This document shows, one piece after another, positions 25,218-33,165 of a stretch of 34,304 nt of DNA. Source of the DNA: Candidatus Rokuibacteriota bacterium (lineage in GTDB: Bacteria > Methylomirabilota > Methylomirabilia > Rokubacteriales > CSP1-6); contig QHSQ01000122.1 in assembly GCA_003221615.1 (NCBI GenBank), positions 1 to 34,304 on the forward strand, given 5' to 3'. The notes under the pieces are model-generated. The model did no database searches and was not told the origin of the DNA. It saw only the letters and a program-made list of their open reading frames with translations. The translations under genes and the position numbers were made by a program. How positions within the stretch are numbered: the stretch's first letter is position 1; each line of letters starts with the position of its first letter.

Positions 25218-27107
25218 CTATCGACCAAGGCGGGACAGCGGTAACGTCCCTTCGATCTCACCCTTCATGAGCGGCCGCTGCCGGCCGCCGGCGGCGCGCG
25301 ATTTCCGTTCGACCTGATCCTCGACGTAGGGGTAGAGCTCCGACACCGTCACGACGCCGTCGCCGTTGCGGTCGGCCTTTCCCGAAAGGCCCTCGAGCAG
25401 GTAATAGGTGAAGAGGCCGTGACCGAGCTCGGCCGTCTCGAGCGCCACCTCGTTCGGCCCGCTGGCCGTGATGACCAGGCGCCCGCGGCTCTTCGTGAGG
25501 CGGTCGAGGAATTGATCGCTCAGGGTCCGTGGCCGCGCGTTCGAGGGCGCGAAGCTGCGTCCGCCCGCCACGCCGCTGTACGACGTGTCCAGCAGGAGCA
25601 CGACGCGCTCGGCCGGGATGCGGGCGAGAATTCCCTGGACCTCCTCCATCGCGAACGCGGTGCTCCGAAGCGACTCGGGCTGCACGTTGCGCGGGATCAG
25701 ATACTTCGCCAGTCCGTCTTTCTCTTTGCTCGTGGTGTCGGCTTCCGGCGCGCCGAGACCGGCGTAGTAGATGAGCACCAGGTCGTCGCGCGTGGTCTTG
25801 CGGGCGAGGAAATCACCGAGCGCGAGGCGGATGTTCTGGAGCGTCGGCTTCTCGGGCGCCTTGTCGGTCAGCAGGACGACGTTCTCACGCGGAAATCCGG
25901 CGCGCGTCGTGAGCAGCCGATACATCGCGTCGGCGTCGGGCTCGGCGAAGCGCAGCTTCGGCACGCTCTTGCTTTCGTAGTCGCCGACGCCGATCACGAC
26001 GGCCCAGCGGTTGGCGATCTTCGGACCTGCCGGCGTGGGCGCGCTCGCGCCGGTGAGGCGCGTCACGTTGCGGACCGCCTGCGCGACGTTCCCGGCCTTG
26101 TCCGTGGCGACGACCTCGATCACGTTCGGCCCGGGCTTGAGCTCGGCCAGCACGCCGAGCGGGACGCCCCGGCCGACGACTCCCACGTCGAGCAGCGAGG
26201 GCGCCTCGACCCCGTTGACCAGCACCTGGACGCGGACGACCTCGACGTTGTCGGTGACCAGGCCCGTCACGAGGATCTTCTCGTCGGTCAGCCGGGCATC
26301 GGGCGGGGGCTGGTTGATCGCGATCTTCGGGGCCTCGGTGTCGCCGCTCTTCGGCGGCTCCGCGCGAGGCGCAGGTGTCGGCGCGGGCTCTCGCCGGGGC
26401 GGTTCGGCCGGGGGCCGCGGCTCCGCCGGCTGGGGCGCCGGGGTGGCGACGACGGGCGGCGGTGTGGGTGTCGCCGCACGGTTCAGCTCCCAGTTGAGGC
26501 CCTTGAGATTGCCCTGAGCCTTGACGAATCGCTGGACGTCGGGCGCGTACCACAGCATCACCTGTCCGAACTGCTGGCCGCTGCCGCCCTGCGAGCCCGT
26601 GACCGTCTCGATCTTTTGCGTGATCCGAAAGGCCGGGAATGTTCCAGCCGGCGTGGCGACGTCTTCGTGCGCGTCGACCTGCCAGATGAGGCCGACGCTG
26701 CCCGTGAAATTGGGCAGGGGCTGCGGCAGCGCCGAGCGCCACAATAGGCGGGTTGTGCCCCACTTGCCGACCTCGAGGGGCCAGCTGAGCCGGGGTGCCG
26801 GCTCGAGATCGAGCTCGGTCCGCCCCTCGAGGATGATCTTCGTGATCCCGAGGTCTTTACTGAGGTGAAACTCCTTGCCGCCGCCGGCCGAGAAGACGTA
26901 CACGTCCTTGTCGATCCGCACGAGCACGTAGATGCCGTCGGTACGGATCCACTTGTCGCCGACCTTGTAGACGGGACGCTCGGCTCGCGGCTTGTCGGCG
27001 GCGGAGACCGCGGCGACGAGCCGCAGAGCCGAGGGGGTCGTGACGCAGAGGGCGAGCGCGGCGAGCCCGATCAGGCGCACGACCACCGACGGGCGTGAGA
27101 TGGTCAC
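25218..27107 (-). CDS. Secreted caspase-fold (C14-like) protein with both catalytic residues lost
   Basis: This is a 629-residue exported protein. A signal-like helix (about 10-37) is followed by a beta-rich domain (about 45-210), a Pro-rich linker (about 212-255), an Ig/Big-like domain (about 260-350, APKIAINQPPPDARL to VVATDKAGNVA) and a C14 caspase-like domain (about 365-625, WAVVIGVGDYES, LRFAEPDADAMYRLL). At the usual catalytic His motif YYxGHG it reads YYAGLG (Leu 451), and at the usual DxCYSG motif it reads DTSYSG (Ser 509), so it should be inactive as a cysteine protease. A calcium-loop-like DRNGDGVVTVSEL lies near the end. It is likely a binding or scaffold protein. It sits 12 bases after the redoxin gene. 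Confidence 0.86.
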   Translation of the reverse strand: MTISRPSVVVRLIGLAALALCVTTPSALRLVAAVSAADKPRAERPVYKVGDKWIRTDGIYVLVRIDKDVYVFSAGGGKEFHLSKDLGITKIILEGRTELDLEPAPRLSWPLEVGKWGTTRLLWRSALPQPLPNFTGSVGLIWQVDAHEDVATPAGTFPAFRITQKIETVTGSQGGSGQQFGQVMLWYAPDVQRFVKAQGNLKGLNWELNRAATPTPPPVVATPAPQPAEPRPPAEPPRREPAPTPAPRAEPPKSGDTEAPKIAINQPPPDARLTDEKILVTGLVTDNVEVVRVQVLVNGVEAPSLLDVGVVGRGVPLGVLAELKPGPNVIEVVATDKAGNVAQAVRNVTRLTGASAPTPAGPKIANRWAVVIGVGDYESKSVPKLRFAEPDADAMYRLLTTRAGFPRENVVLLTDKAPEKPTLQNIRLALGDFLARKTTRDDLVLIYYAGLGAPEADTTSKEKDGLAKYLIPRNVQPESLRSTAFAMEEVQGILARIPAERVVLLLDTSYSGVAGGRSFAPSNARPRTLSDQFLDRLTKSRGRLVITASGPNEVALETAELGHGLFTYYLLEGLSGKADRNGDGVVTVSELYPYVEDQVERKSRAAGGRQRPLMKGEIEGTLPLSRLGR

Positions 27108-27119
27108 GCGCGTCGTGCT

Positions 27120-27776
27120 CTAGGCGTACTTGACCGTGCAGCCGTACGCGCGGGTGACCGGCGTCTGCACCGCGCGGCCCGCGGCCACGTCCTCGAGCGC
27201 GGCGCGCACGTAGTTGCGCGCTCCCTGGACGTCGGCGCGGCGGGTCGTCGGCCGATCGTCGATCGCGCCGGCGTAGACGAGCAGACCGTTGTTGTCGATG
27301 AGGTACATGTGGGGCGTGTTGGTCGCGCCGTACGCCTTGCCGACGATCCCGGTGGGGTCGAGCAGCACCGAGGTCGGGCTCGCCTTCCGAGTGGCCGTGA
27401 GCTCGTCGGCCTGCTTCGGCGTCACGTAGCCCTGCGTCCCCGGCGACGACGAGATCAGCGTGAGCCAGATCACGCCCTGCGCCGTCGTCTCCTTCTGGAG
27501 CGCCTGCATGTTGCCGGTCTCGTAGTGCTTGCGTACGTAGGGACAATCATGATTCGTCCACTCGAGGATGACGAGCTTGCCGCGCTGATCGGCGAGGCTC
27601 ACGCTCTGGCCGGTCGTGGCGGCGACGGTGAAGCCCGGCGCGGCATCGCCGACCCTGGCGGCCGCGGCCGCCCACGCGGGCGGCGCGGCGAGGATGCCGC
27701 GCGGAGCGACGGTGGCGAGCCCGGCGAGCGTCGTGCCCGCGAGAAACGTGCGACGGGTGAAGCGGTGCGTAGACAT
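27120..27776 (-). CDS. Tat-exported redoxin (thioredoxin-fold, AhpC/TSA-like)
   Basis: This is a 218-residue protein with a twin-arginine signal (RRTFLAG at about 8-14, then a hydrophobic, Ala-rich stretch) followed by a redoxin domain. The active-site region reads EWTNHDCPYVRKHY, with a single Cys-Pro, then GVIWLTLISSSPGTQGYV and the conserved TPHMYLIDNNGLLVYAGAIDD. The family reduces peroxide or thiol substrates; here it would act in the periplasm. A second Cys near the end (YGCTVKY) could be the resolving partner. It lies 86 bases downstream of a DsbD-like gene, which could supply its electrons. The ATG 27776 start has AAGGAGA four bases upstream, a strong ribosome site. Confidence 0.9.
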   Translation of the reverse strand: MSTHRFTRRTFLAGTTLAGLATVAPRGILAAPPAWAAAAARVGDAAPGFTVAATTGQSVSLADQRGKLVILEWTNHDCPYVRKHYETGNMQALQKETTAQGVIWLTLISSSPGTQGYVTPKQADELTATRKASPTSVLLDPTGIVGKAYGATNTPHMYLIDNNGLLVYAGAIDDRPTTRRADVQGARNYVRAALEDVAAGRAVQTPVTRAYGCTVKYA

Positions 27777-27862
27777 GAGCTCTCCTTCGGATTCAGGCGC
27801 GACTCGGCCGGCGGGGCCCCGCCCCGCAACGGCCGGCAGCGCCACGACGTGGTTGCCGACGA

Positions 27863-29983
27863 TCATATCTTGTCGATCGCGTCGATGAGCGCACCTTCGG
27901 TCAGGATCTGTGGGAGCAAGGTCGGCGTTCCGATCGCCGCTCCCGGCGGATACAACGCATAGAGCGGCACGCCGCTCCGCCCGAGCGAGCCGAGCATCCG
28001 ACTGATCACCGGATCCCGGGTGGTCCAGTCCGCTTTGAGCGCGACGACGCCCTTCTTCGCGAACACCTCGGCGACGGCCGGTGAGCGCAGCGCGACGCGC
28101 TCGTTGACCAGGCAGGTGACGCACCAGGCGGCGGTGAAGTTCACGAAGACGGGCTTGCCGGACGCACGCAGCTCGGCGAGCCGCTCGGGGCTGAAGGGCT
28201 CCCAGCCGACCCCGGGCGCGGCGACGGCTTCGGGCGCGGGCGAACGCGCGCCGGCGCCGAGCGGGGCCAGCGCGACGATGCCGACGATCAGCGCCGGAAG
28301 CAGCGCGACGACGGCCAAGGTCGCCGTCCGCCGCCAGAGCGCGCGGGCGCCGCCGAGCGACTGATGGAGCCACGACGCGAACGCGATCAGCACGATCCCG
28401 GCGAGGGCCGCGCCGACACCCTGCGGCCCGGCCTGCCGGCTCACGACCCATACGAGCCATGCGGCCGAGGCGTAGAGCGGAAACGCCAGAAACTGCCGCA
28501 GACGTGCCATCCAGGGGCCCGGCTTCGGCAAGAAGCGGCTCCACGCGGGCGCGAGCGTCAGGAGGAGGTAGGGCAGGGCCAGCCCGAGGCCGAGCGCCTC
28601 GAAGACGAGGAGCGCGGTCGGCCAGGGCTGCGTGATGGCGAAGCCGACGGCCGCGCCCATGAACGGCGCCGTGCATGGTGTGGCCGCCACGGTGGCCAGG
28701 GCGCCCGTGGCGAACGATCCCGCGTAGCCCGAGCGGCCCGCGAGCCTCTGGCCGGCACCCGCCAGGCGGCCGCCGACCCGGATCACGCCGGAAAAGCTTA
28801 GCGCCAGCACAAAGAAGAGCCACGCGAGGAGCGTGACGAAGGCCGGCGATTGGAGCTGAAAGCCCCAGCCCAGCTGCTCGCCACCCGCGCGGAGCCCGAT
28901 CAGCGCTCCTGCGACGACCGCGAATGACACGAGCACACCGGCGGTGTACGCAAGGCCGTGAGCGCGAAGCAACGCGAGCCGCCCGCTCGAATGCTGGACG
29001 AGGCCGAGCGCCTTGACAGAGAGAACGGGCAGCACGCATGGCATCAGGTTCAGCACGAGCCCACCGGCGACGGCCAGTCCCAGCGCTCGAAGCAACGAGA
29101 TGAGCGCCGTCTGACCGGCTTCGCCCGCCGATCTCGGCGAGGCCTTCATCGTGAAAGCGTGGCGCGCGACCCCGCCGTCCAGGCGCTCGGCAACGACCAG
29201 AACGCCCTCGATCGGCGCGGCGACTGCCTCGCGCAGAGACCCCCGCGCGACCTCGAGCTCGATGCCGGCGGCTTCGACGCGAGCTCGCTGTGGGGCCGCA
29301 AGGTCGATCGCTCCCCATTGCGCGGGATAGAACCAGACGTCGGTGATGCGCTCGGCCATCAACCCCGGGGCGTCGACCGTCAGCCTGACGTCCTCGGTCG
29401 TGGCGACGAACGATGCCTGCCATGGGCTCGGCGTCGGAATGGTCCGTCGGGCGGCCGCGATGAGCTTCGCCCCGCGGGGATCTGGTGCCGGCGCGCCCCG
29501 CACGACCGGCAACGTCAACGCGATGGGAGCCTCCTCGGGGATGCAGACCTTCTCGCAGACGAGCCAGCTCGCCCGGCCTCGCAGGGTTACCAGGTCACCC
29601 GGCCTGAGGCCGGCTGGCGGCGTCACTGGAATCGGCAGCACGACCTCGCCGGAGTAGCCGTACGTCATCGCTGGGCCCACCACGATGCGTTCTGGCACTG
29701 GCCAGGCGATCTCGCCTACCGTGAAGCCTGACGGCAGGGCCCACTCGACCCGCGGCGGCTCGCCCGAGTCGCCCGGGTTCACCCAGTAGGTGTGCCAGCC
29801 GGGTGAGATGCGCTGGTACAGGGCGACCCAGAAGGGTTGCTCCGGGGCGATGCCCCCGACCTCGCTGACGAGCTCCACCCGGACCCGGGGGCCTTCGGGC
29901 TCGGAGGTGGCCGGCGAGGCCGCAGGGGTGCCGGCGGTGACGAGGGAGCAGGCGAGGACCAGGAGGGTGCTGCGGAGGCTCAT
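27863..29983 (-). CDS. DsbD/ScsB-family thiol:disulfide interchange protein
   Basis: This 706-residue protein carries electrons from cytoplasmic thioredoxin to the periplasm. It has a signal peptide (about 1-22), then an N-terminal periplasmic domain with the pair in WLVCEKVC (Cys 143 and 147). A membrane domain of about eight helices carries the two core cysteines in LMPCVLPV and ATPCTAPF, and a C-terminal thioredoxin domain carries WCVTC. The CxxxC N-terminal pair and domain style are closer to ScsB than to E. coli DsbD. All six redox cysteines are present, so the protein should be active. It is first in a minus-strand group with the redoxin, the caspase-like protein and the acetyltransferase. 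Confidence 0.93.
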   Translation of the reverse strand: MSLRSTLLVLACSLVTAGTPAASPATSEPEGPRVRVELVSEVGGIAPEQPFWVALYQRISPGWHTYWVNPGDSGEPPRVEWALPSGFTVGEIAWPVPERIVVGPAMTYGYSGEVVLPIPVTPPAGLRPGDLVTLRGRASWLVCEKVCIPEEAPIALTLPVVRGAPAPDPRGAKLIAAARRTIPTPSPWQASFVATTEDVRLTVDAPGLMAERITDVWFYPAQWGAIDLAAPQRARVEAAGIELEVARGSLREAVAAPIEGVLVVAERLDGGVARHAFTMKASPRSAGEAGQTALISLLRALGLAVAGGLVLNLMPCVLPVLSVKALGLVQHSSGRLALLRAHGLAYTAGVLVSFAVVAGALIGLRAGGEQLGWGFQLQSPAFVTLLAWLFFVLALSFSGVIRVGGRLAGAGQRLAGRSGYAGSFATGALATVAATPCTAPFMGAAVGFAITQPWPTALLVFEALGLGLALPYLLLTLAPAWSRFLPKPGPWMARLRQFLAFPLYASAAWLVWVVSRQAGPQGVGAALAGIVLIAFASWLHQSLGGARALWRRTATLAVVALLPALIVGIVALAPLGAGARSPAPEAVAAPGVGWEPFSPERLAELRASGKPVFVNFTAAWCVTCLVNERVALRSPAVAEVFAKKGVVALKADWTTRDPVISRMLGSLGRSGVPLYALYPPGAAIGTPTLLPQILTEGALIDAIDKI

Positions 29984-30004
29984 TGCAGGGCTGATTATCC
30001 CATT

Positions 30005-30062
30005 CGGAGGTCCCAGGGACTCCCGGGCTACTTGACGCGCGGCCCCAGCTATGATGTATGAA
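30005..30062. promoter_or_regulatory. Divergent intergenic region: imperfect palindrome and weak promoter
   Basis: The short gap between the dsbD-like gene (minus) and the pseudokinase gene (plus) holds an imperfect inverted repeat centred on A 30015. Its arms are 30005-30014 and 30016-30025 and pair at 8 of 10 positions, with core GTCCC-A-GGGAC, so it could be an operator. On the plus strand a TTGACG at 30032 is followed after 19 bases by TATGAA at 30057, a weak promoter match. If used, transcription would begin after ATG 30058 and favour the GTG 30094 start. Confidence 0.25.
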
Positions 30063-30093
30063 TAGTCTTTACGTTGTCGAGGGGGTTACAGGA

Positions 30094-31752
30094 GTGACAA
30101 GAGAAGCCCAGACGGGTCCTGCGGCGATTCCGAACGGCCAGCTCGGTGAGCGGTTCCCGAGCGGGCTGCGCGTGCGAGGTCGCTACCGCGTCGTCAGCGA
30201 GATCGGCGCAGGCGCATTCGGAACAGTCTGCGCCGGTGAGGATGAATCGACTGGCCATCGGGTCGCGATCCGTTTCCTCCCGCGCAGCTTCGCGAACGCG
30301 CCGCAGGCTGCGCAGGCCGTGATCAGGATGGGCCGCTCGATCGTCAGCGCCTCGACCTCTCATCCCGCGATGGCCCGAGTCCTCGAGTTCGGCGAGCTCG
30401 ACAAGGGCCGGCCTTTCTCCGTCACGGAGTTCGTCGAGGGCCGCCGACTCAGTGAGTTGATGTCCGGTCGAACGCCGCTCGAGGTCCACGCGGCGTTGCG
30501 AGTGGCCCTCGAGCTCGGCGGAGCCATCGAGACCCTGCACAACATGGGATTCATCCACGGTGCCATCTATCCTCGTAACGTGATGGTGCTCGAGGATGGC
30601 CACGTCAAGCTGCTGGACGTGGAGCTGGCGGGTATCCGCGACGCTCGCGAGATCCAGGGCCTCGTCAACGTCGACCCGCAGGCTGAATATCTGTCGCCCG
30701 AACAGATCCAGAAGGGCCCGGTCACCGAGAAGACCGATATCTACGCCTATGGGATCGTCCTGTACGAGCTGCTGAGCGGGACTCCGCCGTTCCAGGGCTC
30801 GACGCGCGACGCGATCTTCGCGAAGCACCTGAAGGACGCGCCGATCCCGATCCACCGCCGGCGTGACGGCGTGCCCGCCTCGGTGTCGCGAGCCGTCTCG
30901 CTCGCGCTCTACAAGCAACCAGAGCCGCGTCCGCTGATGGGCGACATTCTCAACCTTCTGTGGACCGGCGCCCATGGCCCAGCGCCCCGGCGGAAGCGGG
31001 CCGCGGTGATCGTGGGCGGCTCCGCCCTCGCGACCCTCGCCCTCGTGGCTGTCATCTGGGGTGCGCTGGCCTTGCGGCCACCCGGCTCGCCCTCGTCCAC
31101 GCCGCCGACCGTCCGTGAGCTGGTTCCCCCAACTCAGCCTCCGTCGGCGGAGCCCCGAAAGCCGGGAACGCCGTTGATCGACACGGGACGAGCGCCTGTC
31201 GGTGAGTCTTTAACGCCGAGCGTCCGAGCTCCCGAGACGAGCGTCCCACCGCCGATCAGGAGCGCGCCCACGGTGTCAACGCCGCCGGTGGAGCGGGCGC
31301 CTCAGCCCGCGCGTCCTCCTGTGGCCGTTGCGCCGCCCGCGGCTGCCCCGGCCGAAAGCCGACCGACCCCCACAGCTCGGCAGGTGACGCCGCCACCGAC
31401 ACCGGCCGTCTCGTCACCCGCGCCGACCACCCCGCCGCCTGTCGCGCCGCCCGCTCCTGCTGTCGCACCGCCCCCGCGGCCGGCGCCGACGCCACCCGCT
31501 GCAGCTGTCGCACCGCCCGCGCGGCCGGCGCCAACGCCATCCGCTCCGGCTGTCGCACCGCCTGCGCGGCCAGCGCCGACGCCATCCGCTCAAGCGGAAA
31601 CGACGCCGGCCGTGCCCAGGAGCGAGCGTCGAGAGCCGACGCCGGCACAGGCTCCTCCTGCGGCGGCCGCACCGCAGCGGCCAGCTCCGTCGACCGATTC
31701 AGACGATTCGCGCGCCGTGATCGACTGGCTGCTCAAACCGCGCAGCCAGTAG
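30094..31752 (+). CDS. Membrane pseudokinase with Pro/Ala-rich repeat tail
   Basis: This 552-residue protein has a Hanks-type kinase fold (about 28-285) whose catalytic residues are gone. The glycine loop GAGAFGTV (38-45) is kept. The ATP lysine is Arg 60 (VAIR), HRD is HGA (155-157), the catalytic-loop Lys is Tyr 159, DFG is DVE (175-177) and APE is SPE (201-203). Fold residues remain (DIYAYG at 215-220). One transmembrane helix (about 304-327) precedes a ~220-residue Pro/Ala/Thr-rich extracytoplasmic tail. GTG 30094 is chosen because GAGGGGG lies 8 bases upstream; an ATG at 30058 would add 12 residues but has no ribosome site. It probably binds rather than phosphorylates. Confidence 0.85.
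   Translation: MTREAQTGPAAIPNGQLGERFPSGLRVRGRYRVVSEIGAGAFGTVCAGEDESTGHRVAIRFLPRSFANAPQAAQAVIRMGRSIVSASTSHPAMARVLEFGELDKGRPFSVTEFVEGRRLSELMSGRTPLEVHAALRVALELGGAIETLHNMGFIHGAIYPRNVMVLEDGHVKLLDVELAGIRDAREIQGLVNVDPQAEYLSPEQIQKGPVTEKTDIYAYGIVLYELLSGTPPFQGSTRDAIFAKHLKDAPIPIHRRRDGVPASVSRAVSLALYKQPEPRPLMGDILNLLWTGAHGPAPRRKRAAVIVGGSALATLALVAVIWGALALRPPGSPSSTPPTVRELVPPTQPPSAEPRKPGTPLIDTGRAPVGESLTPSVRAPETSVPPPIRSAPTVSTPPVERAPQPARPPVAVAPPAAAPAESRPTPTARQVTPPPTPAVSSPAPTTPPPVAPPAPAVAPPPRPAPTPPAAAVAPPARPAPTPSAPAVAPPARPAPTPSAQAETTPAVPRSERREPTPAQAPPAAAAPQRPAPSTDSDDSRAVIDWLLKPRSQ
31459..31593 (+). repeat. Three 45-bp repeats encoding a 15-residue Pro-rich unit
   Basis: Three in-frame 45-bp copies begin at 31459, 31504 and 31549, each opening GCTGTCGCACCG. 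They encode AVAPPxRPAPTPxAx in the extracytoplasmic tail of the pseudokinase. The copies differ at a few bases. Such tails often span the periplasm or wall; the copy number may vary between strains. Confidence 0.85.
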
Positions 31753-31772
31753 CCGCAAGGGAAGCTCGCCGC

Positions 31773-32024
31773 TCAGTTCTTGGGGGGGAGCTCGGCCGGG
31801 GTGGAGAGAACCGGGTCGACTCGCTCGATGAGGGCGAGCGTCGTCTCATGGGGCACAGCCAGCCGAAGCGAAGTCATCACGAGCTCCGGATTGGTGCCCA
31901 GACGCAGCCGGCTCGCCTGCTCTTGCAACACAAGCTTCGTTCGCGCCAGAGTGTGCTCGAGCTTCGAGATGTTCTTGATCTCAGCTTCAATGGCTGCCAA
32001 TAAACGCTCGCCTTGCACTGACAC
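31773..32024 (-). CDS. Small coiled-coil protein of unknown function
   Basis: This is an 83-residue soluble protein. Residues 1-45 are a heptad-like amphipathic helix (LLAAIEAEIKNISKLEHTLARTK), followed by a short region with PELVMTSLRLAVPHET and a Pro-rich end. It has no known family to my eye. The GTG start at 32024 is strongly supported by AGGAGGG ending four bases upstream (32029-32035 on the minus strand), one of the best ribosome sites in the window. A consensus TTGACA lies at 32073-32068 upstream, but a good -10 is lacking. It ends 20 bases from the convergent pseudokinase gene. Confidence 0.72.
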   Translation of the reverse strand: MSVQGERLLAAIEAEIKNISKLEHTLARTKLVLQEQASRLRLGTNPELVMTSLRLAVPHETTLALIERVDPVLSTPAELPPKN

Positions 32025-32181
32025 GCTACCCTCCTGGGTATAGGACTTTGCGGCGCCAGCCCAGACTTGTCAAGTAATCGCGTGCGCGCCACGACGGTCT
32101 CGATCGCGTCATTGAAAATGGGCGAAAACACGTTGTAAATCAGCGAGGCGGTTGCGGTGGACGCGAGAACCGAGAGCGGCA

Positions 32182-32328
32182 GTCGAGGATCTCGTGGACC
32201 TTGCGTCCGAGCGCCTCGAGGCTGACGGGCTAGAAGAGGACCTTCAGGTCCGGCCGAATCTCGTGTAAGCGCTGTGCGGCTTCGGGACCGTTCATCCCGG
32301 GCATGACGACATCGACGCCCTCCGTGCG
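32182..32328 (-). pseudogene. Decayed response-regulator receiver domain fragment
   Basis: In the frame of the preceding SDR gene, immediately after its stop, the minus strand encodes GVDVVMPGMNGPEAAQRLHE, then IRPDLKVLF, then a TAG (32232-32230), then PVSLEALGRKVHEILD. This is the core of a CheY-like receiver domain. The phosphate-acceptor end VDVVMPGMxGPE is clear, and PVSLEAL matches the motif that follows the conserved Lys. The stop stands where that Lys (AAG) should be, and about 20-25 residues between the two halves are missing. No start or upstream half is present. It is a gene remnant, probably of a hybrid sensor kinase or single-domain regulator. Confidence 0.72.
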
Positions 32329-33081
32329 TTACTGAGCGGTCCAGCCCCCGTCGATGACGAGCTCGCTGCCGGTCATGAACGCCGACTCGTCCGAAGCCAG
32401 ATACAGGACGCCGTAGGCGACCTCATCGGGCTCACCGTACCGGCCGAGTGGAATCCGCGAGATCATCAGCTGGCGCTGGGCGGGATCGGCCCGGCGCCGC
32501 TCCGTCATCGCCGTCACGATCGGCCCGGGGTGGACGGAGTTGGCGCGGATGCCCTCGCGTGCGTACTGGATCGCCGTGGCCTTGGTCAGTAGCCGCACGG
32601 CACCTTTCGAGGCCTGGTACTGCGGGCTGCTGTTGTCCGTCCCGACGAGGCCGAGCTGAGACGAGATGTTGATGATCGATCCGCCGCCGGCGCGGCGCAT
32701 GGCCGGGATCACGCTCTTGGTCCCGAGGAACACGCCCTTGGCATTGATGTCCATCATGCGGTCCCAGTCCTCGACCGTGGTGTCCTCGATCCGACCTCCA
32801 CCACCGATGCCGGCGTTGTTGACGAGGACGTTCAGCTTGCCGAAGCGGCTCTGGGCCACGCCGACCGCCTTCTGCCAGTCGGACTCGCTCGTGACGTCGA
32901 GACGCGCGAAGGCGGCCTCGCCGCCCTTCGCCTTGATGTCCGCTTCGACGCCGCGTCCTTCGGCTTCGAGGACGTCGCCGATGACGACCTGCGCGCCCTC
33001 CCGTGCGAACATCAACGCTTCGGCGGCGCCCATCCCGCGTGCCGCCCCGCTGATCAACGCGACCTTGCCGGCCAGTCTCAT
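32329..33081 (-). CDS. Short-chain dehydrogenase/reductase (SDR)
   Basis: This is a 250-residue classical SDR. The NAD(P) loop SGAARGMG is at 11-18. Asp 36 at the end of the second strand suggests a preference for NAD(H). The protein also has LDVTSESDW, NNAG at 88-91, Asn 113 (MDINAKG), the catalytic Ser near 140, Tyr 155 and Lys 159 (YQASK), then NSVHPGPIVTAM and the C-terminal GSELVIDGGWTAQ. All catalytic residues are present. It resembles 3-alpha/20-beta-hydroxysteroid and 3-oxoacyl-ACP-like dehydrogenases, but the substrate cannot be read from sequence. ATG 33081 is chosen because it sits just before the first strand; a longer upstream frame adds Arg-rich, unlike sequence. Confidence 0.93.
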   Translation of the reverse strand: MRLAGKVALISGAARGMGAAEALMFAREGAQVVIGDVLEAEGRGVEADIKAKGGEAAFARLDVTSESDWQKAVGVAQSRFGKLNVLVNNAGIGGGGRIEDTTVEDWDRMMDINAKGVFLGTKSVIPAMRRAGGGSIINISSQLGLVGTDNSSPQYQASKGAVRLLTKATAIQYAREGIRANSVHPGPIVTAMTERRRADPAQRQLMISRIPLGRYGEPDEVAYGVLYLASDESAFMTGSELVIDGGWTAQ

Positions 33082-33165
33082 GGCGACCCAGCTTAGCGCA
33101 GATCGATCCACCGCGCTCCTCGCGTGACTGCGAGGCCCGCGACGAGCGTGGAGCAATCGGACGAG

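Noticed and set aside
25419..26747. 442-residue plus-strand open frame opposite the caspase-like gene
   Set aside because: Antisense shadow; no domain, and Arg/Asp/Leu/Val-biased.
27810..27823. 14-bp GC palindrome between the dsbD-like and redoxin genes
   Set aside because: It has no loop and no T-run, and consists only of G and C. It could form by chance; no function can be supported.
33118..33135. Perfect 6-bp stem, 6-base loop hairpin between uppS and the SDR gene
   Set aside because: No T-run follows on either strand, so it is not supported as an intrinsic terminator; it may be chance in GC-rich DNA.
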